Assembly (NCBI GenBank): GCA_944380605.1
Contig: CALWIA010000026.1
Coordinates: 1-58,800 of the forward strand
Direction of reading: 5' to 3'
DNA: 58,800 nucleotides
From: an uncultured Lachnospiraceae bacterium
GTDB lineage: Bacteria > Bacillota > Clostridia > Lachnospirales > Lachnospiraceae
Shown here: piece by piece, positions 43,616-51,707 of the stretch
How positions within the stretch are numbered: position 1 is the first letter of the stretch
Layout: every line of letters starts with the position of its first letter
Position numbers and translations under genes: made by a program
The notes under the pieces: model-generated
Seen by the model: the letters and a program-made list of their open reading frames with translations, nothing else
The model's database searches: none
Told to the model about the DNA's origin: nothing

Positions 43616-43644
43616 AATATACTATCCCTTCCGGAATTTGTCAA
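43616..43644 (-). promoter_or_regulatory. promoter of the infC operon
   Basis: Minus strand TTGACA (43639-43644), 17-base spacer, TATATT (43616-43621), near consensus. Confidence 0.85.
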
Positions 43645-43725
43645 GCAATTTTTTCTGCTGCCGCAAACCACCGCAAAAACAGACGGCGAAAAATTCCGCC
43701 GCCTGTTTTTTGTTTCTGCCCTGTC

Positions 43726-44043
43726 CTATCCGCGCATCCGGAATGTGGCGCACTCCGTATGGCTGGCGTCGCTGGCGCCGTCGCCGGTGATGCCGATCTT
43801 GCCCGCCGAACAGCGGCGCTTTTCATTGTACACGCAGTTTACCGCCTCGCAGTCGATCTCCAGACGGCTCTCCGGCGTCTGAAACAGATTCTGGAACGCT
43901 CCTTCCTTTTTCTGGTCGAAGCTTCCGCAGCAGGTTTCATACGCCTCCTTCGCGTCGCATCCATCTACCACAATGGCGTGCTTGCAGCAGCAGTTGTCCG
44001 TGTTGTGAAGACAGTTTGTTACGCTGCATTCCAGTTTTGTCAT
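43726..44043 (-). CDS. DUF1540 protein with two Cys-rich repeats
   Basis: 105 residues from the ATG at 44043 (AGGAGG eight bases upstream). Two DUF1540 units: LECSVTNCLHNTDNCCCKHA and IDCEAVNCVYNEKRRCSAGKI, each with CxxxxC.....CxA/K pattern and a later Cys, so a small metal-binding (probably zinc) protein. Such proteins are common and uncharacterised in clostridia. The frame is open upstream to 44118 but without a start site. Confidence 0.88.
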   Translation of the reverse strand: MTKLECSVTNCLHNTDNCCCKHAIVVDGCDAKEAYETCCGSFDQKKEGAFQNLFQTPESRLEIDCEAVNCVYNEKRRCSAGKIGITGDGASDASHTECATFRMRG

Positions 44044-44135
44044 GCCCTCTACCTCCTGCAAATATGATGACTCTGTAGTCTCCGCTACGGAGGTTAGCAT
44101 GTCCCGAAAAGCCGGCATTTATGCAGCCGCCGCCT

Positions 44136-47100
44136 TTACTGGAAATATTTTACGCCGGATTCAAACAGCTTCATATCCTGCTCGCCCACAATGTTTTTGG
44201 CCACCGCTTCTCCGCGGCGCTCCGCATGGGCCATTTTTCCGAAAATACGTCCATCGGGGCTGGTGATTCCTTCGATGGCCATATAGGAGCCGTTGGGGTT
44301 CCAGGCTTCATCCATGGTGGGCACGCCGTCGGCGTCCACATACTGCGTCGCCACCTGCCCGTTGGCAAACAGGCGGGACAGCCAGGCGCCGTCCGCCACA
44401 AACCGGCCTTCACCGTGGGACGCCGGGCTGCAGTATACGCCGCCCAGCTGGGCCCCCATAAGCCAGGGCGACTTGTTGCTGACTACTTTGGTGTATACCA
44501 TCTTGGACACATGGCGTCCGATGGTGTTCATGGCCAGCGTCGGAGAATCCGCCTTCTGTTTTTCAATGGTTCCTCCCGGCACCAGCCCCAGCTTAATCAG
44601 CGCCTGAAAGCCGTTGCAGATGCCCAGCATCAGGCCATCCCGATCCTTTAACAGCTTCTCGATCTCTTCCTGGATCGCCGCGTTCCGAAATACCGCGGCG
44701 AAGAATTTGGCGGAACCCTCCGGTTCGTCGCCGGCGGAAAAGCCGCCGGGGAACATGACGATCTGCGCTTTGGCAATTTCCTGGCAGAACATCTGCACCG
44801 ATTCCCGGATGTCCGACGCGGAAAGGTTCTTGAACACCCGCGCCGACACCTGGGCGCCGGCCCGTTCAAAGGCTCTGGCGCTGTCGTATTCGCAGTTGGT
44901 GCCCGGGAACACAGGGATAAACACTCTGGGTTTCGCGGTCCTGCGGCGGCAGACATACACCTCTTTTGCTTCGTACAGCTGGTCTGCCGGCCGCGTCTGC
45001 TCCACGCCGGAAACCGTGGGGAACACGTCTTCCAGCGTGCCGGTCCAAGCCTTCAGCGCCTCGTCCATGGAAATGGACACATTGCCGTATTCCAGCGCGC
45101 CCCGGTCCGTCACTTCGCCGATTACCGTATAAGAAATGGCCAGCTCGCCTACTTTGCCGTCCGCCACTTCGCAGAGGATGTCGCCCCATCCGGGAGCGAA
45201 GAAATCTCTGGGGTCCACATTGTGCTCGATCTTTACGCCCAGCTTGTTGCCGAAGGCCATCTTGCTGACGACTTCCGCCAGCCCATGGCGCTCCACCGCG
45301 TAGGCCGACAGCACCCGTCCGGCCCGGATGTCCTCCCGGAGTTTCCCGTAGAGTTCCAGCACCTTCTGATAATCCGGCAGGTCGTAGGCGTCTCTCGGCA
45401 CCCGCAGCACCACCAGGCGGCTGCCGGGTCTTTTCAGCTCCGGCGTCAGGATATCGTTGTAGTCCGCCACGTCTACGGCAAAGGACACCAGCGTCGGCGG
45501 AACGTCGATTTCATTGAAGGTGCCGGACATGCTGTCCTTGCCGCCGATGGACGGCAGGCCCAGGCCCAGCTGCGCGCTGTAAGCGCCTAAAAGCGCTGCG
45601 AACGGCTGGCTCCAGCGGGCGGGATCTTCCGACATCCGGCGGAAGTATTCCTGGAAGGTAAACCGGATCTTTGTGCAGTCTCCGCCGGCCGCCGCGATCT
45701 TGGCCACGGAAGACAGCACCGCGTAAACCGCGCCGTGATAGGGGCTCCAGCTGGACAGATAGGGGTCAAATCCATAACTCATCATCGTAGCCGTGCGGGT
45801 GCTGCCGGACAGCACCGGAAGCTTGGCCGCCATAACCTGGGTCTCCGTCAGCTGGTAGCGGCCGCCGTAGGGCATAAACACGCTGCCAGCGCCGATGGAG
45901 CCGTCAAACATTTCCACCAGACCCTTCTGGGAGCATACGTTCAGATCCGCCAGAGTCTCCAGCCACTTTTTCCGGATGTCCGGAATATCCGCGCGCTCCG
46001 CGAAGGGGCTGTTCTCTTTCTGCGGAATCTCCAGCGCCACGGAAGCCTCCTGATGGGCGCCGTTGGTATCCAGAAATGCCCGGCTGATGTCCACGATGGT
46101 CTTTCCCCGCCAGCGCATCACCAGTCTGGGTTCTTCCGTCACCACCGCCACCGGCACCGCTTCCAGGTTCTCTTCGGAAGCATATGCCAGAAACGCGCCG
46201 GCGTCTTTGGCGTCCACTACCACCGCCATACGTTCCTGAGATTCGGAAATGGCGATTTCCGTGCCGTCCAGTCCGGCGTACTTTTTGGGCACCTTGTCCA
46301 GGTCAATGGAAAGGCCCGCCGCCAGTTCTCCGATGGCCACCGACACGCCGCCGGCGCCAAAATCGTTGCACTTGCGGATCAGCCGGCTCACCTCCGGCCG
46401 CCGGAACAGGCGCTGGATCTTGCGTTCGGTGGGCGCGTTTCCCTTCTGCACCTCCGCTCCGCAGGTCTCGATGGAACTTTCCGTATGCACCTTGGAGGAA
46501 CCGGTGGCGCCTCCGCAGCCATCCCGTCCGGTTCTGCCTCCCAGAAGCACAATCACATTGCCCGGCTCCGACGTCTCCCGGATCACGTTTTTCCGGGGCG
46601 CCGCGCCCATAACCGCGCCGATTTCCATGCGCTTGGCCACGTAGTCCGGGTGGTAGATCTCTTTGACATAGCCAGTGGCCAGGCCGATCTGGTTGCCGTA
46701 GGAGCTGTAGCCTCTGGCCGCCTCCGTCACGATCTTGCGCTGAGGCAGCTTGCCGTGAAGGGTTTCTTTCAGCGGCTTTGTGGGGTCCGCCGCACCGGTC
46801 ACCCGCATGGCCTGATATACATAGGTTCTGCCCGACAGCGGATCTCTTATGGCGCCGCCCAGACAGGTGGCCGCGCCGCCGAAGGGTTCGATCTCGGTGG
46901 GATGGTTGTGGGTTTCGTTTTTAAAGTTCACCAGCCATTCTTCCGTGACGCCGTCGATTTCCACCGGCACCACGATGCTGCAGGCGTTGATTTCTTCCGA
47001 TTCTTCCAGGTCCTCCAGCCGGCCTTCTTTTCTCAGCTTCTTCATGGCCATCAGCGCCAGGTCCATCAGGCAGACATACTTGTCCTTCCGGCCGCCGTAC

Positions 47101-47888
47101 ACCTGGGCCCGGTCCGCCAGATACTGCCGGTAGCTCCCCTCTATGGGCGCGCGGTAATATCCGTCTCCGAAGGCCACGTCCTTCAGCTCCGTCTGGAAAG
47201 TGGTGTGGCGGCAGTGGTCTGACCAGTAAGTATCCAGCACCCGGATCTCCGTCATGGACGGATCCCGTTTTTCCTCTCCGGCAAAGTACTGCTGGATAAA
47301 CAGGAAGTCCTGGAAGGTCATGGCCAGGTTCAGGGAATCGTACAGCGCTTTCAGCTGCTCTTCTCCCGCGGTGCAGAAGCCGTCAAAAATCTTTACGTCC
47401 GCCGGCGTGTCAAACACCGACACCAGGGTGGCGGGCTTTTCCTCGTCGGTTTTGCGGGAGTCCACGGGATTGATGCAGAACGACTCAATGGCCGCCGCCT
47501 GGTCCTGGGTCAGCGTACCGGAAATCACATAGGTGACCGCAGAGCGGATCTCCGGCTCCTCTTCTTCCCGCAAAAGCTGCACGCACTGTTTGGCGGAATC
47601 CGCCCGCTGGTCAAACTGTCCCGGCAGGTATTCTACGGAAAATACCAGGTCTCCTTCCTTTTTGGGGAACGTCTCCTCATAGCAGATGTCCACCGGCGGC
47701 TCTGAAAAAATTGTATCCAGGGCTTCCCGGTACACCGCTTCCGACAGATTTTCAATATCATAACGAATCAGCACCCGTACGGCATCCACCGTGCCGATTC
47801 CCAGGTAGCTGCCGATTTCATCCAGCAGTTCATGGGCCTTCACCGCGAATTCCGGCTTTTTCTCCACATAGATTCTCTTTACGCTCAT
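44136..47888 (-). CDS. purL: phosphoribosylformylglycinamidine synthase, single chain
   Basis: 1250 residues from the ATG at 47888, which has AGGAGG five bases upstream. This is the large fused PurL with N-terminal domain, two AIRS-like halves (including SYGFDPYLSSWSPYHGA and GGKDSMSGTF) and a C-terminal glutaminase domain with VFPGTNCEYD, FPGGFSAGDEP and the nucleophile Cys in GICNGFQAL, and His in SHGEGRF. It converts FGAR to FGAM using glutamine ammonia. Firmicutes such as Bacillus have a three-part PurLQS; clostridia often have this fused form. Monocistronic. Confidence 0.96.
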   Translation of the reverse strand: MSVKRIYVEKKPEFAVKAHELLDEIGSYLGIGTVDAVRVLIRYDIENLSEAVYREALDTIFSEPPVDICYEETFPKKEGDLVFSVEYLPGQFDQRADSAKQCVQLLREEEEPEIRSAVTYVISGTLTQDQAAAIESFCINPVDSRKTDEEKPATLVSVFDTPADVKIFDGFCTAGEEQLKALYDSLNLAMTFQDFLFIQQYFAGEEKRDPSMTEIRVLDTYWSDHCRHTTFQTELKDVAFGDGYYRAPIEGSYRQYLADRAQVYGGRKDKYVCLMDLALMAMKKLRKEGRLEDLEESEEINACSIVVPVEIDGVTEEWLVNFKNETHNHPTEIEPFGGAATCLGGAIRDPLSGRTYVYQAMRVTGAADPTKPLKETLHGKLPQRKIVTEAARGYSSYGNQIGLATGYVKEIYHPDYVAKRMEIGAVMGAAPRKNVIRETSEPGNVIVLLGGRTGRDGCGGATGSSKVHTESSIETCGAEVQKGNAPTERKIQRLFRRPEVSRLIRKCNDFGAGGVSVAIGELAAGLSIDLDKVPKKYAGLDGTEIAISESQERMAVVVDAKDAGAFLAYASEENLEAVPVAVVTEEPRLVMRWRGKTIVDISRAFLDTNGAHQEASVALEIPQKENSPFAERADIPDIRKKWLETLADLNVCSQKGLVEMFDGSIGAGSVFMPYGGRYQLTETQVMAAKLPVLSGSTRTATMMSYGFDPYLSSWSPYHGAVYAVLSSVAKIAAAGGDCTKIRFTFQEYFRRMSEDPARWSQPFAALLGAYSAQLGLGLPSIGGKDSMSGTFNEIDVPPTLVSFAVDVADYNDILTPELKRPGSRLVVLRVPRDAYDLPDYQKVLELYGKLREDIRAGRVLSAYAVERHGLAEVVSKMAFGNKLGVKIEHNVDPRDFFAPGWGDILCEVADGKVGELAISYTVIGEVTDRGALEYGNVSISMDEALKAWTGTLEDVFPTVSGVEQTRPADQLYEAKEVYVCRRRTAKPRVFIPVFPGTNCEYDSARAFERAGAQVSARVFKNLSASDIRESVQMFCQEIAKAQIVMFPGGFSAGDEPEGSAKFFAAVFRNAAIQEEIEKLLKDRDGLMLGICNGFQALIKLGLVPGGTIEKQKADSPTLAMNTIGRHVSKMVYTKVVSNKSPWLMGAQLGGVYCSPASHGEGRFVADGAWLSRLFANGQVATQYVDADGVPTMDEAWNPNGSYMAIEGITSPDGRIFGKMAHAERRGEAVAKNIVGEQDMKLFESGVKYFQ

Positions 47889-48011
47889 GCTTTCCTCCTT
47901 GCACATGAAAGTCAGGTATTGGGGCATCGTGTTCTTTCTGTGATGGTATCATGAATTGCTTAATAAGAAAAGTTAATATATCTTATGACATTTATTAGGC
48001 GTACTAAATTA

Positions 48012-48617
48012 TTAGTTCCGCAGATGGGCCGTGTCGTTGGCCTGCAGCAGAATAAAATCTCCGGTGATCCGCTGGTATTCGATGGTAGTGATGCTGGAAT
48101 TTTCCACAATAAATTCCCGCTCCAGCGGATGGTCCCGCATCAGGTACTCCACCAGATACGCCAGCGCGGCGCCGTGAGACACCACCGCCGCGTCGCCGTC
48201 CATGCGTTCCATCAGCGTCCGGACCGCCCGGCCCATCCGGCGCCGCACCTCATCCTGCAGTTCACCGCCGGGCGGCGCCGCCTCCACCGGGTTTAGCAGC
48301 CACCGCTTATAAATCTCCGGGTCCTGCTGCCGCGCCTGTTCCCAGGTCAGCCCCTCCCAGCGGCCAAAGTCCACCTCCTGCAGATCTTCCACGATCTCCA
48401 CCGGCGCCTTCCGGCTCTCTCCGATGATCTGCGCCGTCTGCAGCGCCCGCTTTAACGGGCTGGAAAAAATCCGGGTCACCGGCCGGTGTTCCATGCCCTT
48501 GGCCAGCATCGCCGCCTGCTCCAGTCCGGTTTTGTTTAAAGGGATATCGGTACGTCCCTGTATTTTCCCTTCCAGATTCCAGTCGGTCTGTCCGTGGCGA
48601 ATCAGATACAGCTTCAT
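48012..48617 (-). CDS. histidine phosphatase family protein
   Basis: 201 residues. LIRHGQTDWNLEGKIQGRTD holds the phospho-acceptor His (RHG), and the later E, H (VSHGAALAYL) complete the site of the PGM/CobC/GpmB group. Typical roles are phosphoglycerate mutase-like or alpha-ribazole phosphatase; no cobalamin genes are near. It starts four bases after the sigma-like gene. Confidence 0.9.
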   Translation of the reverse strand: MKLYLIRHGQTDWNLEGKIQGRTDIPLNKTGLEQAAMLAKGMEHRPVTRIFSSPLKRALQTAQIIGESRKAPVEIVEDLQEVDFGRWEGLTWEQARQQDPEIYKRWLLNPVEAAPPGGELQDEVRRRMGRAVRTLMERMDGDAAVVSHGAALAYLVEYLMRDHPLEREFIVENSSITTIEYQRITGDFILLQANDTAHLRN

Positions 48618-48621
48618 CCCG

Positions 48622-49173
48622 TCACTCCTTTTCTTCCCGGCCCGCGAATCCGCCGTACTGTCCCGATATGCTCAGGGCGTCCATGGTCATCTTCATGATC
48701 TCCCGGATCTCCTCCGGCGTCATCTTCATCCGCTCCGCCAGTTCTTCCACCGTAGCTTCCCGGCCCAGTTCCCGGGCCATGTCCTGGGAAAGATCCTGCA
48801 GCACGTTGACTCTGGCGGCCATTTCCTCGCCGACGCGGTCTTCCGCCTCCTGGCAGCGCACCGCCTCTTCCAGCGCGGACCGGACCGTCTTTTCCAAAAA
48901 CGCCTCAAAAACTTCCCCGCCGCAGGTTTCCGCCGCCGAAAGCAGCGCCAGGTTGGCCTCCTGCACCAGATCCTCCGCCGGAATGCCCCGGCCGATATAT
49001 TCCCGGGTCAGCGCCATGGCCCGGTGCAGATTTCCCTCTATCAGACGGTTTTTGGCCTCTGCCGATCCTGCTGCCATCTCCTCCAGCAGCCGGCGGTTCT
49101 CTTCGGCGCCGCAGGCCGGAATCTCCGCCATTTCATCCAGATACATCTGGAACACATCTCTGTCTTCCTGCAT
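48622..49173 (-). CDS. sigma-70-like protein without region 4
   Basis: 183 residues from the ATG at 49173 (GAGG eight bases upstream). It has a region 1.2-like start (DVFQMYLDEMAEIP), region 2 features (AKNRLIEGNLHRAMALTREYIGRGIPAEDLVQEANLALLSAAE) and a region 3-like helix pair (AELGREATVEELAERMKMTPEEIREIMK), then ends. The -35 recognition helix-turn-helix (region 4) is missing, so it cannot be an ordinary sigma factor. It could be a regulator or an anti-sigma-like decoy, or a sigma that works with a partner. The stop is followed after four bases by the phosphatase gene. Similar sigma-domain proteins appear in clostridial genomes without known role. Confidence 0.78.
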   Translation of the reverse strand: MQEDRDVFQMYLDEMAEIPACGAEENRRLLEEMAAGSAEAKNRLIEGNLHRAMALTREYIGRGIPAEDLVQEANLALLSAAETCGGEVFEAFLEKTVRSALEEAVRCQEAEDRVGEEMAARVNVLQDLSQDMARELGREATVEELAERMKMTPEEIREIMKMTMDALSISGQYGGFAGREEKE

Positions 49174-49195
49174 ATGGTTTTCCTCTCTGTCCACT

Positions 49196-50020
49196 TTATT
49201 GATGCAGACGCCGGATCACGGCGCCGATTCGGTCTCCTTCTTCTGCCAGCGGCCTGCCCCAGACGAAAAACATCACACCGTCGGTGGGCGACTGGATCCG
49301 GCTTATGGTCTCGCCCTCCAGCGGGTCCAGAATCTCCGCCAGCGTATCGCCCCGCCGGACTTCCTGTCCGGGCCGTACCAGCGGCCGGAAAATGCCGGAA
49401 GCGTCTGTCCGGACGACGGTTAAGTCCGTCTCCCGGACCATGCTGGCAATGTAGCCGCTGTGGCTGGCATACCGCAAGATGCCCATGCGGGTCAGAAACC
49501 GCAGCACCGCCGACACCGCCTGCCGGGCCGGCTCCTCTTCGATCTGCAGCCGTCCCCCGGCGCAGAGCCAGAACATCCGGTCCTTCCCGTCTCTGCCTGC
49601 CGTCCTGGGTTCTTCGCCGGCGGTTCCCGTCAGCAGCACATAGGGCATGCCGAACAGGTTGGCCAGACTGCCGCTTGCCTCTCCGTTCTCCCGGACCCGC
49701 ACATGGGGCACAAAATCCCCGTTCCGGCTGAACCCGGAAAATCCCACGGCGCAGGGATAGGCTTCCAGCCGCTCTCGTCCGGCGCCGTTTGCCGCCCCGG
49801 AGGCGTCGGGAATCACCAGCACCTGATGGTTGGACACCATGGCGCCCCTGGCTTCCAGTTCTTTTAATTTCTTTACCAGCCGGGCGGCGATAAAAAGCGC
49901 CTGCGCTTCACTGCCGGATGCCGCCCCCAGGACGCAGACCGACGGCTCGCCCTTTCCAAACACGTATCCGACGGTCTTCCGGCCGGTTTCCCCGTCTTCC
50001 CAGATTACTTCCCGCTTCAC
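49196..50020 (-). CDS. succinylglutamate desuccinylase/aspartoacylase-like protein
   Basis: 274 residues from a GTG at 50020, with AGGAGG seven bases upstream. The fold is that of the M14-like AstE/AspA family with a C-terminal beta domain (VRPGQEVRRGDTLAEILDPLEGE, biotinyl-lipoyl-like). In the first zinc motif, where family members have GxHGxE, this protein has ASGSE, so the His is absent, and other ligand positions are not evident. It may be catalytically inactive or a metal-independent binding protein. GTGA overlap with the alpha-E gene upstream couples the two. Confidence 0.75.
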   Translation of the reverse strand: MKREVIWEDGETGRKTVGYVFGKGEPSVCVLGAASGSEAQALFIAARLVKKLKELEARGAMVSNHQVLVIPDASGAANGAGRERLEAYPCAVGFSGFSRNGDFVPHVRVRENGEASGSLANLFGMPYVLLTGTAGEEPRTAGRDGKDRMFWLCAGGRLQIEEEPARQAVSAVLRFLTRMGILRYASHSGYIASMVRETDLTVVRTDASGIFRPLVRPGQEVRRGDTLAEILDPLEGETISRIQSPTDGVMFFVWGRPLAEEGDRIGAVIRRLHQ

Positions 50021-50709
50021 GGCTCTGCCTCCTGTATTTCTCCCAGCAGGCCGGACAGCGCCTCCCAGGCCTCCTGCCTGTGCCGCTGCCATCCATGCTC
50101 CTGGGACGCCGCTGTTTCCAGAACCGCCGCCCGCTCCCGGTCATAAGGCAGGCCGCACCTGCCAAGGCGGTTCAGAAAACGGCTGTATTCCTTTTCCAGG
50201 GCCTGCTCCGGCGCGTCCATACGCAGATACAGCCCCAGCCGTTCCATATATTTGCCGCATTTCATAAGATTGCGGCCGGTTTCCTTGTCCACCCGGTCGT
50301 CCACGCAGCCCCAGAACGCGTACAGGTAATCGATCACCTGCTGCAGGTCTGCTCCCGTCTCGCCTCTGGACGCCGCATCCAGGCAGTCCAGCGCCATCTG
50401 CAGATAGGCCGCCGCGTAATTTCCCATCTCACTGCCGGCCTGAAGGGCGCAGCGATGGGCCCGCCGCAGATTGCCGTACACCGACACCCGGTCGTCCGGA
50501 TCCAGGGCGAACCGGCGCAGAAATTCCTCCGGACTTCCATAGATATCCTGGATCCCCGCCTTTTCACAGAAGACGCGGTACGCGCCGGGGTTCCCCGCTT
50601 TCATCTGATCGGATACCTCAAAATACGCCAGAAGCATGGTAAAAGCCCGTTCCGTATACCGTCCTGCCCAAAACAGTCGTTTCGTATGTTCCGGTGAAAT
50701 GCCGTTCAT
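50017..50709 (-). CDS. alpha-E (DUF403) domain protein
   Basis: 230 residues from the ATG at 50709 with GGAGG eight bases upstream. A helical protein: LFWAGRYTERAFTMLLAYFE is the usual 'alpha-E' start (normally LYWLGRYxERAE). Alpha-E proteins are commonly encoded with ATP-grasp and transglutaminase-like genes for an unknown peptide-forming pathway; those partners are not in this window. Here its partner is the aspartoacylase-like gene. It is transcribed divergently from a LysR regulator, sharing a palindrome between the promoters. Confidence 0.8.
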   Translation of the reverse strand: MNGISPEHTKRLFWAGRYTERAFTMLLAYFEVSDQMKAGNPGAYRVFCEKAGIQDIYGSPEEFLRRFALDPDDRVSVYGNLRRAHRCALQAGSEMGNYAAAYLQMALDCLDAASRGETGADLQQVIDYLYAFWGCVDDRVDKETGRNLMKCGKYMERLGLYLRMDAPEQALEKEYSRFLNRLGRCGLPYDRERAAVLETAASQEHGWQRHRQEAWEALSGLLGEIQEAEP

Positions 50710-50732
50710 CCCATCCCCTCCTCTTTCCGTTG

Positions 50733-50793
50733 ATTGTATCACAGAAAACAGGGAATGGCAATTCTTGCCAACCCCTTCCTTTTGTGTTATGAT
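50733..50793. promoter_or_regulatory. back-to-back promoters with shared palindrome
   Basis: Plus strand: TTGCCA (50765-50770), 17 bases, TATGAT for lysR. Minus strand: TTGCCA (50756-50761), 17 bases, TACAAT for the alpha-E gene. The two -35 boxes form the perfect palindrome TGGCAATTCTTGCCA (50756-50770), a possible operator. Confidence 0.75.
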
Positions 50794-50819
50794 CAATTCA
50801 GTTATAAGGAGGACTGATT

Positions 50820-51707
50820 ATGGATATTAACTATGAGTTATATAAAGTATTCTATCACGTGGCCGTCACTCTGAGTTTTTCCGACGCTTCCCGCCAGCTG
50901 TACATCTCCCAGTCCGCGGTAAGCCAGTCCATCAAGGTCCTGGAAAAAAAGCTGAACCAGCAGCTGTTTATCCGCAGCACCAAACGGGTCCAGCTGACGC
51001 CGGAGGGCGAGATCCTGTTCAAGCACATCGAGCCGGCCATGAACCTGATCCGGCAGGGCGAAAACCAGTTGCTGGAAGCCCGCAGCCTGGGCGGCGGACA
51101 GCTGCGCATCGGAGCCAGCGACACCATCTGCCGCTACTACCTGGTGCCCTATCTGAACCAGTTCCACAAAGAGTATCCCCACGTGCACATCAAAGTAACC
51201 AATCAGACCTCCATCGAATGCGCCCGGCTGCTGGAACACGGACAAGTGGATTTCGTGGTGGTCAATTACCCCAACTCCGCCCTGTCCGGCTCCCACATCC
51301 CCAGGGTCATCAACGAGTTTCACGACGTATTTGTGGCCAGCCGGCGCTACTTTCCCCTGGAAGACCAGGTGATGAGCCTGCCCCAGCTGCAGCAGTATCC
51401 GATCCTGATGCTGGAGCGCAAAAGCACCACCAGCGAGTTTCTCCACGCCATGTTCCAGCGTTCCCAGCTGGATCTGGTGCCGGAAATCGAACTCAGCAGC
51501 AACGATCTGCTGATCGACCTGGCCCGCATCGGCTTAGGCATCGCCTTTGTGCCGGATTTCTGCATTCCCGCCGACGACAAGGACCTGTTTGTGGTCCGGC
51601 TGGAACAGCAGCTGCCTGCCCGGCAGATGGTGGTGGCCTACGACGAAAAGATGCCGGTCTCCCAGACCGCCCGCCAGTTTATGGACATGCTGAGCCCCCG
51701 GTCATAG
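50820..51707 (+). CDS. LysR-family transcription regulator
   Basis: 295 residues. The N-terminal winged helix (YKVFYHVAVTLSFSDASRQLYISQSAVSQSIKVLEKKL) and the LysR substrate domain are complete. AAGGAGG lies six bases before the ATG. It is divergent to the alpha-E/aspartoacylase-like operon, and in this family the divergent neighbour is usually the target. The effector pocket was not identified. Its end overlaps the convergent helicase gene by six bases. Confidence 0.94.
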   Translation: MDINYELYKVFYHVAVTLSFSDASRQLYISQSAVSQSIKVLEKKLNQQLFIRSTKRVQLTPEGEILFKHIEPAMNLIRQGENQLLEARSLGGGQLRIGASDTICRYYLVPYLNQFHKEYPHVHIKVTNQTSIECARLLEHGQVDFVVVNYPNSALSGSHIPRVINEFHDVFVASRRYFPLEDQVMSLPQLQQYPILMLERKSTTSEFLHAMFQRSQLDLVPEIELSSNDLLIDLARIGLGIAFVPDFCIPADDKDLFVVRLEQQLPARQMVVAYDEKMPVSQTARQFMDMLSPRS

